Positions 14,940 to 26,000 are shown, counted from the first letter of the stretch. The stretch is DNA of 64,000 nucleotides from Salinarimonas sp. (GCF_040111675.1 NZ_CP157794.1:978001-1042000), one strand, 5' to 3'. Notes: generated by a model not told the origin, from the letters alone. Program-made: numbers and translations.

Positions 14940-15935
14940 ATGATCACGAAGACGACCATCCGGCCGCTCGCCGCCGCCTGCGGCGCCGCGATCGCGCTCT
15001 CGCTCGGCGCCGGCGCGGCGCAGGCGCAGGAGCACACGCTGCGCTTCAACCACGTGCTCGGGCCCAACGAGCCCTTTCACCGCGGCTTCACCGCCTGGGC
15101 CGAGCGCGTCGCCGAGCGAACCGACGGCGGGCTCGAGATCCAGGTCTTCCACTCCGCGCAGCTCGGCGTCGAGGAGGACATCATCGAGCAGATCCGGCAG
15201 GGCGCGAACATTGGCCAGAACACCGACGCGGCGCGCCTCGGCAACTACGTGCCCGGCATCGCCGTCGTGAACGGCCCCTACTTCGTCTCCTCCGCCGAGG
15301 AGGCCTTCTCGCTGGCCGACGCGCCGACCATGCAGGGCTGGCTCGAGGAGCTCTCCGACCAGCACGGCATCGAGGTCGTCTGCTTCGACTGGGTGCAGGG
15401 TTTCCGCAACTTCTTCACCAGCGAGGAGATCCGCACGCCCGCCGACCTCGAGGGCCTGCGCATCCGCACGCCACCCGCGCCGATCTGGCAGGAATCGATC
15501 CGCGCGCTCGGCGCCGAGCCGACCGCCATGGCCTTCGGCGACGTCTACCCCGGCCTCCAGCAGCGCGCCATCGACGGCGCCGAGCTGACCTACCCGAACA
15601 TCACGGCGGGCAACCTGAACGAGGTTCTAGAGGTCGCCAACGAGACGCAGCACATCCTCCTCGTCAACTTCCAGATCGTTTCCTCGCAATGGTTCGACGG
15701 GCTCCCCGCCGAGTACCAGGCGGCGCTCAAGGAGGAGTGTCGCGCCGCTGGCCAGGCGACTTCCGCCGAGATCGCCGACGCCGCCGAGGCCGCCAAGCAG
15801 AGCCTCGTCGAGGCGGGCATGACGATCGTCGAGGACGTCGACATGGAGGCCTTCCGCGCGGCGGGCGATGCGGCGTACGAAGCGCTGGGGCTCTCGGAGG
15901 AGAAGGCCGCGCTCCAGGCCGAGATCGGCGGGTGA
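14940..15935 (+). CDS. TRAP transporter solute-binding protein (DctP family)
   Basis: A 331-residue periplasmic binding protein with a Sec signal peptide (residues 1 to about 30, ending AQAQ). DctP-family features are RFNHVLGPNEPFHRG at the start of the mature protein and the GLRIRTPPAPIWQES block, whose Arg normally binds the substrate carboxylate. FGDVYPGLQQRAIDGAE is the other typical block. ATG at 14940 follows AGAGGGAGGA. It is the first gene of a P-Q-M operon and should bind an organic acid used by the adjacent dehydrogenases. Sequence alone does not tell which acid. Confidence 0.9.
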   Translation: MITKTTIRPLAAACGAAIALSLGAGAAQAQEHTLRFNHVLGPNEPFHRGFTAWAERVAERTDGGLEIQVFHSAQLGVEEDIIEQIRQGANIGQNTDAARLGNYVPGIAVVNGPYFVSSAEEAFSLADAPTMQGWLEELSDQHGIEVVCFDWVQGFRNFFTSEEIRTPADLEGLRIRTPPAPIWQESIRALGAEPTAMAFGDVYPGLQQRAIDGAELTYPNITAGNLNEVLEVANETQHILLVNFQIVSSQWFDGLPAEYQAALKEECRAAGQATSAEIADAAEAAKQSLVEAGMTIVEDVDMEAFRAAGDAAYEALGLSEEKAALQAEIGG

Positions 15936-15975
15936 CGAAGCCCGCTCGGGTGCGGAGGAGGCCGGCGGAGGCGTC

Positions 15976-16470
15976 ATGAAACGGATAGTGCCGGCACTCG
16001 CGAAGGCCGAGGCGATCGTCGCCGGCCTCCTCCTGATGGGCATGGTTGGGCTGATCTTCACGGGCGGGGTGGCGCGGATGATGCGCAACCCCCTGAACTG
16101 GACGATCGACCTCGCCACCTGCTTCTTCGCCTGGGCGGCGTTCCTGTGCGCGGACATCGCCTGGCGCAACGACAAGCTGATGTCGGTCGATCTCCTCGGG
16201 CAGCGTCTTCCGCCGCGCGGGCGTCACCTGCTCACGACGGTCAACTACGCGATCATCGGCGTCTTCCTCGCCTACGTCGTCTATGCCGGCGCCTGGCTCT
16301 CCTGGCTGAGCCGGGCGCGCTCGTTCCAGGGCATCCCCTGGGTGAGCTATTCCTGGGTGACGATGAGCCTCGTCGTCGGGGGGGTGCTGCTTCTGGCGAC
16401 GACGCTCGTGAAGCTCCGGCGCCACCTGCGCGCGGGGCCGCACGCGGCCGCGCCGGCCCGGGAGGCTTGA
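15976..16470 (+). CDS. TRAP transporter small permease (DctQ family)
   Basis: A 164-residue protein with four membrane helices. DctQ features are the amphipathic N-terminus (KAEAIVAGLLL), a TCFFAWAAFLCADIAWRND block (helix 2 and the charged loop) and a final helix VVGGVLLLATTLVKL. The ATG at 15976 is preceded by GGAGGC. It lies 40 bp after dctP and 4 bp before dctM. It forms the membrane part of the carrier together with the large subunit. Confidence 0.85.
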   Translation: MKRIVPALAKAEAIVAGLLLMGMVGLIFTGGVARMMRNPLNWTIDLATCFFAWAAFLCADIAWRNDKLMSVDLLGQRLPPRGRHLLTTVNYAIIGVFLAYVVYAGAWLSWLSRARSFQGIPWVSYSWVTMSLVVGGVLLLATTLVKLRRHLRAGPHAAAPAREA

Positions 16471-16474
16471 GGCG

Positions 16475-17755
16475 ATGCTCCTCGTCGTCATCGCCTTTCT
16501 CGTCCTGCTCGTCATGGGCATGCCCGTCGCCTTCGCGATCGGCATCTCGGGCGCCTTGTTCTTCGTCCAGCACCCCGAGCTGCCCTTCACCATTCCCGTC
16601 CAGGTGACGGTATCGCAGACGCAGAACTTCGCGCTGCTCGCCGTGCCGCTCTTCATCCTGGCCGGCAATTTTCTCAATCGCTCGGGGCTGACGAGCCGGC
16701 TCGTGGACCTCGCCTCCGTGCTGACGGGGCGCATGCGCGGCGGTCTCGCGCAGATCTCGGTGACGCTGTCGGCCCTGATGGGCGGCGTCTCCGGATCGGC
16801 GATCGCGGACGCGGCGATGCAGGCGCGCATGCTCGGCCCCGAGATGACGAGCCGCGGCATGAGCCGGGGCTTCGCGGCGGGCGTGCTCTCCTTCAGCGCG
16901 ATCCTCACCCCGATCGTGCCGCCGGGCATCGGCATGATCCTCTACGGCACGATCGGCAACGTCTCGATCGGACGGCTGTTCGCGGCGGGGATCGTGCCGG
17001 CGATCCTGCTCTGGGTCGCGCTCAGCCTCGCCGTCTGGGCGACCGCGACGGCGCGCGGCTATCCGCCCCAGCGCGCGACGCGCCCGACGCTGCGGGAGGC
17101 GGGGATCGCGCTCAGGGCGGGGATCTGGGCGCTGCTCTTCCCGGTCTTCCTGCTGCTCGGCCTGAGGATGGGCGTGTTCACGCCCTCCGAGATCGGCGCC
17201 TTCGCCGTGCTCTACGCCATCGTCGTGGGCGTTGCGATCTATCGCGAGTTGCGCGTGCGCGGCTTCGTCGACGCGCTGGAGACGAGCCTGTCCGACGTCG
17301 GCGCGGTCATGCTGCTGATCGCGCTCTCGGCGATCTTCTCCTACGGCATCGTGCTCGAGCAGATCCCCGCCGCCGTTTCGTCCGCCGTCGCGAGCCTCGC
17401 CGCGAATCTCGAGACGGCGATGATCCTCATCGTCCTGTGCGTCATCGCCATCGGCTTCTTCGTGGACGCGACGGTGCTGATCATCATACTCACGCCGATC
17501 CTGTTGCCGACGATCCGTGCGCTCGGAGGCGACCCGGTGCATTTCGGCATCGTCTTCATCGTCGCGGCGACCATCGGCAACTTCACGCCACCCGTCGGGG
17601 CGGCGATGTACGCGGTCTGCACGATCTTGAAGTGCTCGATCGGCGCCTACACGCGCGAGTCGATCGGCCTCCTCGCGGCCGTCGCAGCCGTCGCGCTCGC
17701 GCTCGTGTTCCTGCCGGGTCTGGTGCTGTTCCTGCCGAACCTGCTGTTCGGCTGA
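16475..17755 (+). CDS. TRAP transporter large permease (DctM family)
   Basis: A 426-residue protein with about 12 membrane helices, the Na+-driven transport subunit. Recognisable blocks are GMPVAFAIGISG, LLAVPLFILAGNFLNRSGL, GGVSGSAIADAAM and FSAILTPIVPPGI. Ends with VFLPGLVLFLPNLLFG. Last gene of the + strand operon that begins with the SDR at 13052. Confidence 0.9.
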   Translation: MLLVVIAFLVLLVMGMPVAFAIGISGALFFVQHPELPFTIPVQVTVSQTQNFALLAVPLFILAGNFLNRSGLTSRLVDLASVLTGRMRGGLAQISVTLSALMGGVSGSAIADAAMQARMLGPEMTSRGMSRGFAAGVLSFSAILTPIVPPGIGMILYGTIGNVSIGRLFAAGIVPAILLWVALSLAVWATATARGYPPQRATRPTLREAGIALRAGIWALLFPVFLLLGLRMGVFTPSEIGAFAVLYAIVVGVAIYRELRVRGFVDALETSLSDVGAVMLLIALSAIFSYGIVLEQIPAAVSSAVASLAANLETAMILIVLCVIAIGFFVDATVLIIILTPILLPTIRALGGDPVHFGIVFIVAATIGNFTPPVGAAMYAVCTILKCSIGAYTRESIGLLAAVAAVALALVFLPGLVLFLPNLLFG

Positions 17756-18508
17756 GGGACGGGTGTCGTCGCCGCGAACCGTCCGGTGGCAATCCCGTTG
17801 CCTCCCCGCCGGTGCCGAAGTCGCGCCCTCCGGTGCCCTGACATGCAGGGGCCGGCAACAGCCTCGGCGACCGTCGACAAGGAGCTCTGCCCCTCCTCGG
17901 AGACCCCCTCCGCCTCGCCGAGCGAGACCTCCGCCTGCTTGCCGCGGGTCGTCTGCTCGCGCGAGGGCGGGACCGGGGTGAGGAACTTCGAGGGGCGCCG
18001 GCCCGGCTGCGGGGGGGGGGGCTCGACTGGCCGCTCTCGTCGAGGGCGTGGTGCCGGGCGGGCTCCTCCTGAGGGGAGTTGAGGATCGGGTTCTCGAGAA
18101 ACGACGTCACGCGGGCACCGGCAATGGGGATCGGGTGGCGACCGAGAGTGAAGCTGTGGGTGCCACCAAGTTCCATTTCGTTCCGATCCCGACCAGGAGA
18201 TTTCGGCCTGGGCCAGCAACGGCCGGCTATGCGCGCTTCTACGAACAAGGGCCAGAGCCGGAAGATGCCTCCACCCCGCAGCCAGCGCCCACGATCTCGC
18301 CGCGCTTCGTCAAGCGTAGGCGGTTTGGAGGCTGTTGAAGGCCCTGAGACCGAGCGCGCGATTGGGGCGATTCAGCGCCAGCCGAAGGCCCTCCCGCTGC
18401 GCCACACGTCCGGGCTTGACCGGGGATTGCGGTTGCGGTTGAGCTATGAACAATCCCGCTGGGCGACTCACCAGCCAAGCAAGAACGGTAGATGGGGGGC
18501 TTTCGATC
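17756..18508. other. Long gap before the type I R-M operon, with a G11 run
   Basis: 753 bp without a gene I can support. It separates the TRAP locus from the restriction operon and probably contains the left border of the defence island. A run of 11 G residues lies at 18011-18021. Short open frames on both strands have no recognisable start signals or domains. Composition turns less GC-rich from about 18.1 kb onward. Toward 18508 it must contain the hsdM promoter, but no clear -35/-10 pair is visible. Confidence 0.5.
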
Positions 18509-20311
18509 ATGAGCGACGACGCTCGGCGCAAGGCGTTCGTGAATGCGCTCGAGGCGATGGGCGGCTCGGCCGGGAACGGCAGGCTGCGAGAGGCGCTCGG
18601 CTGGGATGACGACACCTATTCCACAGTGAAGCAGGCCCTTCTGGACGAAGGCGCGGTGCGCAACGGGCGTGGGCGGGGCGGCTCCGTCGCGCTGGAGGGC
18701 GCGGCGCCCGGCCCGGTCGTCGACGAGCCCGAGCCCGAGCCCGCGGTCGAAACGGGCGGCAAGCTTCGCGTCAAGGCGGAAGCGGCTACGAAGCCCAACG
18801 GCAACGGCGGCGAGCTCGGCGTGGAGGCCGAGCTGTTCAAGGCCGCCGACAAGCTGCGCGGCAACATGGAGCCGTCGGACTACAAGCACGTCGCGCTCGG
18901 GCTGATCTTCCTCAAGCACATCTCGGACGCGTTCGAGCGCCTGCGCGAGACCCTCTTCGCGGAGTATCCCGACGGCGCGGAGGACCCCGACGAGTACCGC
19001 GCCGAGAACGTCTTCTGGGTGCCCGAGAGCGCCCGCTGGTCGCACCTGAAGGCCAACGCCAAGCAGCCGCAGATCGGCCGGCTCATCGACGAGGCGATGC
19101 TCGCCATCGAGAAGCAGAACCCGAGCCTCAAGGGCGTGCTGCCGAAGGACTACGCCCGCCCGGCGCTCTCGGCCGTCATGCTCGGCGAGCTGATCGACCT
19201 CATCTCCAACATGACCTTCGGCCACGGCGAGGACGAGGCCCACGACCTCCTCGGGCGGGTCTACGAATATTTCCTCGGCCAGTTCGCCGGCTCGGAGGGC
19301 AAGCGCGGCGGCGAATTCTACACGCCGCGCTCGGTGGTGCGGGTGATGGTCGAGATGCTCGAGCCCTACAAGGGCCGCGTCTACGACCCCTGCTGCGGCT
19401 CCGGCGGCATGTTCGTGCAGTCGGAAAAGTTCGTCGCCGCCCATGGCGGGCGCCTGGACGACATCGCGATCTACGGCCAGGAATCGAACTACACCACCTG
19501 GCGGCTCGCCAAGATGAACCTCGCGGTGCGCGGCATCGACGCCGATATCCGCTGGAACGCCGAGGGCTCGTTCCACAAGAACGAGCTCCATGACATGAAG
19601 TTCGACTTCATCCTGGCGAACCCGCCCTTCAACGTCTCGGACTGGGGCGGCGAGCGGCTGCGCGAGGACGCGCGCTGGCTCTTCGGCGCGCCGCCCGTCG
19701 GCAACGCCAACTTCGCCTGGCTGCAGCACATCCTCTTCCACCTCAAGCCCGCCGGCACCGCCGGCGTGGTGCTCGCCAACGGCTCGATGTCCTCGACGCA
19801 ATCGGGCGAGGGCGAGATCCGCAAGGCGATGGTGGAGCGCGACGTCGTCGACTGCATGGTGGCGCTGCCGGGCCAGCTGTTCTACTCGACCCAGATCCCC
19901 GCCTGCCTCTGGTTCCTCGCCCGGAACAAGACCAACGGCCGCTTCCGCAACCGCGCCGGCGAGATCCTCTTCATCGACGCCCGCAAGCTCGGCCACATGG
20001 TCGACCGCACCCGCAAGGCCTTCTCCGATGAGGACGTGGCGAAGATCGCGGAGACCTATCACCGCTGGCGCGAGGGGCGGGACTATGCGGACCTGCCCGG
20101 CTTCTGCAAGGCGGCGAGCCTGGAGGAGGTGCGCGCGCAGGCGCACGTGCTGACGCCGGGGCGGTATGTCGGGGCCGAGGCGGCGGAGGAGGACGAAACG
20201 CCGTTCGAGGAACGGTTCGCGGCGCTGAAGGCGAAGCTGGAGGGGGAGTTCGAGGAGGGGGAGCGGCTGGCGGCCGAGATCCGACGCCTAGTGCGGAGCG
20301 TCGTGTCGTGA
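18509..20311 (+). CDS. hsdM: Type I restriction-modification methyltransferase HsdM
   Basis: A 600-residue N6-adenine methyltransferase subunit. Residues 1 to about 50 form a small winged-helix-like unit ([24 protein letters not shown]), joined by a Pro/Glu-rich linker to the usual HsdM N-terminal helical domain (from about 105). SAM motif I is [10 protein letters not shown] (about residue 292) and the catalytic motif IV is NPPF (about 371). An in-frame ATG 63 bp upstream is possible; 18509 is preferred for its GGGGGG site and standard start. The stop overlaps hsdS by 4 bp. With HsdS it methylates, and with HsdR restricts, the bipartite site read by HsdS. Confidence 0.93.
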   Translation: MSDDARRKAFVNALEAMGGSAGNGRLREALGWDDDTYSTVKQALLDEGAVRNGRGRGGSVALEGAAPGPVVDEPEPEPAVETGGKLRVKAEAATKPNGNGGELGVEAELFKAADKLRGNMEPSDYKHVALGLIFLKHISDAFERLRETLFAEYPDGAEDPDEYRAENVFWVPESARWSHLKANAKQPQIGRLIDEAMLAIEKQNPSLKGVLPKDYARPALSAVMLGELIDLISNMTFGHGEDEAHDLLGRVYEYFLGQFAGSEGKRGGEFYTPRSVVRVMVEMLEPYKGRVYDPCCGSGGMFVQSEKFVAAHGGRLDDIAIYGQESNYTTWRLAKMNLAVRGIDADIRWNAEGSFHKNELHDMKFDFILANPPFNVSDWGGERLREDARWLFGAPPVGNANFAWLQHILFHLKPAGTAGVVLANGSMSSTQSGEGEIRKAMVERDVVDCMVALPGQLFYSTQIPACLWFLARNKTNGRFRNRAGEILFIDARKLGHMVDRTRKAFSDEDVAKIAETYHRWREGRDYADLPGFCKAASLEEVRAQAHVLTPGRYVGAEAAEEDETPFEERFAALKAKLEGEFEEGERLAAEIRRLVRSVVS

Positions 20312-21606
20312 CCGAGGTGTTCACCTTTGCAGAGCTGATCCGAGACGGCGTACTCGAGATCGGTGACGGCTACCGCGCCAAGAACGAGGAACTGGGAGGA
20401 AATGGCCCGGTCTTCCTCCGCGCCGCCTACCTTCAGGATAGCGGGTTTGTCCGGAACATGCCCGAGCGCTTCCAGCGCACAGACTTTGCATTCTTTGGAC
20501 CGAAGGTCGCCCAGCTCGGCGACGTAGTGATCACGACAAAGGGAAATTCTACAGGGCGCATCGGCATTATACGTGAGCCGCAGGTGGGCGCGATTTACTC
20601 ACCCCACCTGTCTTACTGGCGGTCACGAGATCACAACCGGCTAGATCAGGGATATCTCCAGGCCTGGGCGCTTTCGGTCGGCTTTTCAGAACAGCTCCCC
20701 GGTCTCGCTTACTCTACAGACATGGCACCCTACCTGAGCCTTCGTGACCAGGGGCGGCTAAGCATTTCCTTGCCGCCGATTTCGCAACAGAGGCTGGTGG
20801 CGCGATATAGGACCGCGCTCGACGACAAGATCGACCTCAACCGCCGCACCAACGAGACGCTCGAGGCGATGGCGCGGGCGCTGTTTCGGGACTGGTTCGT
20901 CGATTTCGGCCCGACCCGCGCCAAGATGGAGGGCCGCGCGCCCTATCTCGATGCGGACACCTGGGCGCTGTTCCCGGAGCGGCTGGACGAGGAGGGGAAG
21001 CCGGAGGGGTGGCGAGGCGGTCACGCCAGTGATTTGATAGTGTTCAATCCACGAGAGGCGCTACCCAAGGGCTTGGAGACCCCGTATCTCGACATGGCTG
21101 CGCTGCCGACGGGGAGCGCCATCGCTCAAGTCCCGGTTCGGCGGCCGTTCGCCTCCGGTAGCAAGTTCCGGAACGGGGACGCTCTGCTCGCCCGGATCAC
21201 CCCGTGCCTCGAAAACGGCAAGACGGCCTTCGTGACGGATCTCCAGGCCAACGAGGTAGGGTGGGGCTCGACCGAGTTCATAGTGATGCGCGCACTACCT
21301 CCCGTGCCGCGACCGTTCTCATATCTCTTGGCGCGCTATGAAAGGTTTCGTGAACACGCTATCCGTAGCATGACCGGGACCTCTGGACGTCAGCGCGCGG
21401 ATGCGCAGGCGATTGCGCAGTTTCCGTTGTCGATTCCCGACGATGCCGCGATTTGGAGCGGCTTCTCCGAGCTCGTCGATCCGATCTTCGCGTTGGTTGC
21501 CCAGAACTCTGTGGCATCCCGCACCCTCGCCGAAACCCGCGACCTCCTCCTCCCCAAGCTGATGTCCGGCGAGATTCGCGTCCGCGACGTCGAGGCAGTG
21601 CTGTGA
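20308..21606 (+). CDS. hsdS: Type I restriction-modification specificity subunit HsdS
   Basis: A 432-residue specificity subunit with the two-fold layout of the family. There is a first target-recognition domain (about 1-150) and a conserved helix region starting [14 protein letters not shown]. The second recognition domain spans about 235-385, and a C-terminal helix region ends [17 protein letters not shown]. The GTG start overlaps the hsdM stop (GTGA). Both recognition domains are clearly less GC-rich than the conserved helices, the usual sign that these domains are exchanged between strains. Target sequence cannot be read from this. Confidence 0.9.
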   Translation: MTEVFTFAELIRDGVLEIGDGYRAKNEELGGNGPVFLRAAYLQDSGFVRNMPERFQRTDFAFFGPKVAQLGDVVITTKGNSTGRIGIIREPQVGAIYSPHLSYWRSRDHNRLDQGYLQAWALSVGFSEQLPGLAYSTDMAPYLSLRDQGRLSISLPPISQQRLVARYRTALDDKIDLNRRTNETLEAMARALFRDWFVDFGPTRAKMEGRAPYLDADTWALFPERLDEEGKPEGWRGGHASDLIVFNPREALPKGLETPYLDMAALPTGSAIAQVPVRRPFASGSKFRNGDALLARITPCLENGKTAFVTDLQANEVGWGSTEFIVMRALPPVPRPFSYLLARYERFREHAIRSMTGTSGRQRADAQAIAQFPLSIPDDAAIWSGFSELVDPIFALVAQNSVASRTLAETRDLLLPKLMSGEIRVRDVEAVL

Positions 21607-21703
21607 GGCGCTTCTCCTATGCATTCCTTTGGCTCATCCTATCGGTCTCGAATCGCCACGACGGCTGACCGAGGCCCGTGGCGATGCTACCGCTGAGATT
21701 GGC

Positions 21704-22411
21704 ATGAACGACGATGACGTGACGCACATCTATTGCGACGAAAGTTGCCACCTCGAGCGAGATCATCAGCGCTCCATGGTGCTCGGCGCGATCACCTGTC
21801 CCGCGGCGACGCGGCGTGCCGTCGGCCGCGAGATCAAGCGCCTGCGCGCCGAGCATGGTATACCCGCCGAGCGCGAGATAAAGTGGACGCAGGTCTCACC
21901 TGCGAAGGTCGGTTTCTATCTGAGCCTCGTGGACCTTTTTTTCGACCGCACCGATCTCGGCTTTCGTGCCGTCGTCGTACCCGACAAGGAAAAACTCGAC
22001 CATCAACGCTTCGGCCAGAGCCATGACGAATTTTACTACAAGATGTGGTGGCAACTGCTGACGCGATTGATTGACGATGAGCATCGCTTCAGGGTTTTCA
22101 TCGACATAAAGGATACGCGCGGAGCAACCAAGCTGCGCCGTCTGCACGAGGTCCTCACCCACACACATTACGACTTTGATCGAGCGCGCATTCTGAGTGT
22201 CGAGAGCGTACACTCCCAGGACGTTCCAGTGATGCAGCTCGCCGACCTCATGATCGGAGCGATTTCGCATGTTCACCGTGGGCTTCGAGAGAGTGAAGCC
22301 AAGCTGCAGGTGATCGACCGCATCAAGAGATCCAGCCGACTTTCGCTGATCTCCTCCACGCCACCCTCGGCGCGGAAGGTGAACGTTTTCGTGTGGCGGC
22401 CGCAGAGGTGA
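21704..22411 (+). CDS. DUF3800 protein, predicted RNase H-fold nuclease
   Basis: A 235-residue protein of the DUF3800 family. Near the N-terminus is IYCDES (Asp12, Glu13), then REIKW (Glu58, Lys60), and close to the C-terminus DVPVMQLADLMIGAI (Asp173, Asp181), the three acidic places shared by the family. These would make a two-metal RNase H-like active site; catalysis has not been shown for most members. ATG at 21704 is chosen because the family starts a few residues before the CDES strand. It sits inside the restriction operon between hsdS and hsdR and is lower in GC than hsdM or hsdR. DUF3800 genes are often found in defence islands. Confidence 0.75.
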   Translation: MNDDDVTHIYCDESCHLERDHQRSMVLGAITCPAATRRAVGREIKRLRAEHGIPAEREIKWTQVSPAKVGFYLSLVDLFFDRTDLGFRAVVVPDKEKLDHQRFGQSHDEFYYKMWWQLLTRLIDDEHRFRVFIDIKDTRGATKLRRLHEVLTHTHYDFDRARILSVESVHSQDVPVMQLADLMIGAISHVHRGLRESEAKLQVIDRIKRSSRLSLISSTPPSARKVNVFVWRPQR

Positions 22412-22413
22412 CC

Positions 22414-22908
22414 ATGACTACGCCGCCGCCGCTAATCTTTTTCGAGGGGGATTGGGAGGCGTATCGAGACCGCGTTTTCGACGCCTTCCTCGAAACGCTC
22501 GTTCGCCGCCGCGTTTCTTTCTGCGGGCTCGCCGTGACGGCACCGCGTCGCCCGGAAGAACTCGGCATGCATGCCAGCTTCTGGCACGTGATTTCCCAGG
22601 CGCCCGACCCGCGCAACAAGAACGAAGCCGAACGCATTCCGGACTTTCGCCGATGCGAGCGGATCCGTTGGATCGCGTGGGCGATCGAGGGCGCAGATCG
22701 AGGGGAGCCCGGCATCCACTGGTGGGAAAACGAGCGGAAGGGCGATTTGCGCGTCGTGATCTGGGCCGAAAACGACGACTTCGCCGTCGTGCTCGCGAAG
22801 CGTCGGGACTACTTCGTTCTGAAAACCGCCTACGCGCCGATCAAGCCGCATCAGCGAACAAACTTTGAAAGGGAACGTCATGCCTTCAAAGCGTCGCAGA
22901 AAGGCTGA
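22414..22908 (+). CDS. Hypothetical protein, possible BECR-fold (RelE/colicin D-like) nuclease
   Basis: A 164-residue protein starting 2 bp after the DUF3800 stop. The order of motifs is FEGDWEAYRDRVFDAF, FWHVISQ (about 56-62), RRCERIRW (79-86), WWENERKGDLRVVIW (103-117), and a C-terminal VVLAKRRDYFVLKTAY (125-140) followed by a His/Arg-rich helix. The last part resembles BECR-fold endoribonucleases (Barnase-EndoU-colicin E5/D-RelE), where the strand ending in TAY carries catalytic residues. The match is from memory and moderate. If correct, a toxin-like RNase is built into a type I R-M operon. An upstream in-frame ATG at 22393 would overlap DUF3800. Confidence 0.5.
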   Translation: MTTPPPLIFFEGDWEAYRDRVFDAFLETLVRRRVSFCGLAVTAPRRPEELGMHASFWHVISQAPDPRNKNEAERIPDFRRCERIRWIAWAIEGADRGEPGIHWWENERKGDLRVVIWAENDDFAVVLAKRRDYFVLKTAYAPIKPHQRTNFERERHAFKASQKG

Positions 22909-23092
22909 AGCCCCACGACATCGCTGCCGCAGGGCTTCGGATGCTCCTCCTGCATTGGCAGGTGAGACTGTCAAGCGATATAAGGCGTCGGGTGTCTCCT
23001 GTCAAGGGAATTTGGCAGGAAGTCGAACTAATGCTCAGCGAAAGCTGGAGAGAATTCAATACCTTACCGGGTGCATGAAGGAGCCCGCCTGA
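22880..23092 (+). CDS. Small basic ORF before hsdR (doubtful)
   Basis: A 70-codon frame starting ATG at 22880 behind AAAGGGA. It overlaps the end of the upstream gene by 29 bp, and its stop overlaps the hsdR start (TGATG). This arrangement would allow translational coupling across the gap between the BECR-like gene and hsdR. The product would be Lys/Arg-rich ([15 protein letters not shown]) with no hydrophobic core or known motif. It could equally be chance reading of a 183-bp spacer. Confidence 0.25.
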   Translation: MPSKRRRKAEAPRHRCRRASDAPPALAGETVKRYKASGVSCQGNLAGSRTNAQRKLERIQYLTGCMKEPA

Positions 23093-26000
23093 TGCCCTTC
23101 CTCTCCGAGGCCGACATCGAGCGGCTCTGCCTCGAGCGCTTCGCGGCCTTGGGCTATCACTGCGCCCGGGACTCGGAGATCGGGCCGGACGGGAAGGCGC
23201 CCGCGCGCGAGGCCTATTCGGACGTAATCCTCGCCGGCCGGCTGGACGAGGCGATCGCGCGGCTCAACCCGCACATGCCCGAGGAGGCGCGGGCGGACGC
23301 GCTGAAAGCCGTTCTCGCGCAGGTCTCTCCCGCGCTCGTCGAGGAGAACCGGCGGCTCCACCGCGCCATGGTGGAGGGCGTGCGGGTCGAGTACTACGAC
23401 GTGGACGGCACGATCCGGGGCGATTTCGCCAGGCTGATCGACTTCGACGACCCGGGCGGGAACGACTGGCTCGCGCTGTCGCAAATGACCGTGGTCGAGG
23501 GCACGCGGTCGCGCCGGCCGGACGTCGTCGTCTTCGTCAACGGCCTGCCGCTCGGCGTGGTCGAATTGAAGAACCCCGGCTCCGAGGCGGCGACGCTGAG
23601 CGGAGCGTACAACCAGATCCAGACCTACAAGGCCGAGATCCCCTCCCTCTTCCGCGCCAACGCCGTCCTCGTCACCTCCGACGGCCTCCAGGCGCGCCTC
23701 GGCTCGCTGACCGCGGACGAGGAACGCTTCATGCCCTGGCGCACCACCGACGGCGCGTCGATCGCGCCGAAAGGCGCGCCGGAGCTCGACGTGCTGCTGG
23801 AGGGCGTGTTCGAGAAGGCGCGTCTGCTCGAGCTGATCCGCTTCTTCACCGTCTTCGGCGATACCGGGGCGGGGCTCGTCAAGATCATCGCGGGCTACCA
23901 TCAGGTCCACGCCGTGAAGCGCGCCGTCGCGGCGACCCTGCGGGCGATGCCCGCGCCGCCCGCTGGCGGCCCTCGCGAATACGGCCCCGGCCTGCGCGAG
24001 GACCCCGCCGCCTACGGCCTGCCGGATGCGAAGGAGCATCCGCGGGGCGACAAGCGCGTCGGCGTGATCTGGCACACGCAGGGCTCGGGCAAGAGCCTGC
24101 TCATGGCCTTCTACGCCGGCCGGCTGATCGACTCGCCGGCGCTCGCGAACCCGACTCTCGTCGTCGTCACCGACCGCCACGACCTGGACGACCAGCTGTT
24201 CGGCACCTTCGCCATGTGCCGCGACCTGATCCGCCAGACGCCGGTCCAGGCCGACAGCCGCCGGCGGCTGCGCGAGCTTCTCTCCCGCGACGCCGGCGGC
24301 GTGATCTTCACGACGATGCAGAAGTTCCGACCCGGCGAGGACGAGGACGTCCTCCCGGAGTTGACCGACCGCCGCAATGTCGTCGTCATCGCCGACGAGG
24401 CGCATCGCACCCAGTACGGCTTCAAGGCCCGCGTCTCCCGCGAGACCGGCGAGATCGCCTACGGCCTCGCCAAGCACCTGCGCGACGCGCTTCCGAACGC
24501 CTCCTTCATCGGCTTCACAGGCACGCCGATCGAAACCGACGACGTCAACACGCCGGCGGTCTTCGGCGACTACATCGACATCTACGACATCAGCCGCGCC
24601 GTCGAGGACGGGGCGACGGTGCCGATCTACTACGAAAGCCGGCTCGCGCGCATCGAGCTGCCCGCGGAGGAGCGCCCGCGGATCGACGAGGAGATCGCCG
24701 AGCTGACCGAGGACGAGGCGCTGAGCGCGGCGGAGAAGCTCAAGCAGAAATGGTCGACCGTCGAGGCGCTGGTCGGCTCGCGGAAGCGCCTCTCCATGGT
24801 CGCCGAGGACCTGGTCCGGCATTTCGAGGATCGCCTCGCCGCCATGGACGGCAAGGGCATGGTGGTGTGCATGAGCCGGCGCATCTGCGTCACGCTCTAC
24901 GACGAGATCGTGCGGCTGCGCCCGGAGTGGCACGACGACGACGACGCGGCGGGCGCGATCAAGATCGTCATGACCGGCGCGGCCTCCGACCCCGAGGCCT
25001 ACCGGCCGCATATCGGCGGCAAGGCCCGGCGCGACCTCCTCGCCAAGCGCGCGAAGGACCCCGAGGACCCGCTCAAGCTCGTGATCGTGCGCGACATGTG
25101 GCTCACCGGCTTCGACGCGCCCTCCATGCACACGATGTACATCGACAAGCCGATGCGCGGGCACGGGCTGATGCAGGCGATCGCCCGCGTGAACCGCGTC
25201 TTCCGCAACAAGCCCGCCGGGCTCGTGGTCGATTACATCGGCGTCGCACAGAACCTGAAGGCGGCGCTCGGCCAGTATTCCGACACCGATCGCCGCCAGG
25301 CGGGCATCGACGAGGCCGAGGCGGTCGCCGTCATGCTCGAGAAGTTCGAGATCGTGGCGGCGATGTTCCACGGCTTCGACTACGAGACCGGCCTGTGCGG
25401 CACGCCGCAGGAACGCCTCGCGACGGTCGCTGCGGCGATCGACTTCATCCTCGCGCGCCAGCACGAGGCGGCGGAGAAGGAGACGACCGACGAGGCGAAG
25501 AAGGCGGCGCATCGCCGTTTTCAGGACGCGGTGCTCGCCCTGACCAAGGCCTATGCGCTCGCCGCCGCGAGCGACGCCGCCCGCGAGATCCGTGACGCGG
25601 TGGGATTCTTTCAGACGGTGCGCGCGGCGCTCGCCAAGTCGAGCGACGGCGGCGGTCGCTCGGCCGCGCAGCGCGAACTCGCGGTGCGCCAGATCATCGA
25701 CCGGGCGGTGGCCTCGACCGAGATCGTCGACATCTTGAAGGCCGCCGGCCTGAAGACGCCGGACATCTCCATCCTCTCCGACGAATTCCTCGCCGAAGTG
25801 CAGGCGATGGAGAAGAAGAACCTCGCACTCGAGGCACTGCGCCGACTGATCGACGACGAGATCCGCTCGCGCACGCGCACGAACGTCGTCGAGACGAAGC
25901 GCTTCTCCGAGAGGCTGGATGCGGCGATCGCGCGCTACCACACCAACGCGCTGAGCACGGTGGAGGTGCTGCAGGCGCTGATCGACCTCGCGAAGGACAT

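Noticed and set aside
18011..18021. Run of 11 G as a phase-variation switch
   Set aside because: No gene with start signals crosses it, and it is too far from hsdM to be a promoter spacer with any visible -10/-35.
17990..18030. Possible attL: a partial match of the G-rich stretch to the 3' end of tRNA-Ser
   Set aside because: Only the G run and TCGA agree; a true att repeat should match over the T arm and acceptor end.
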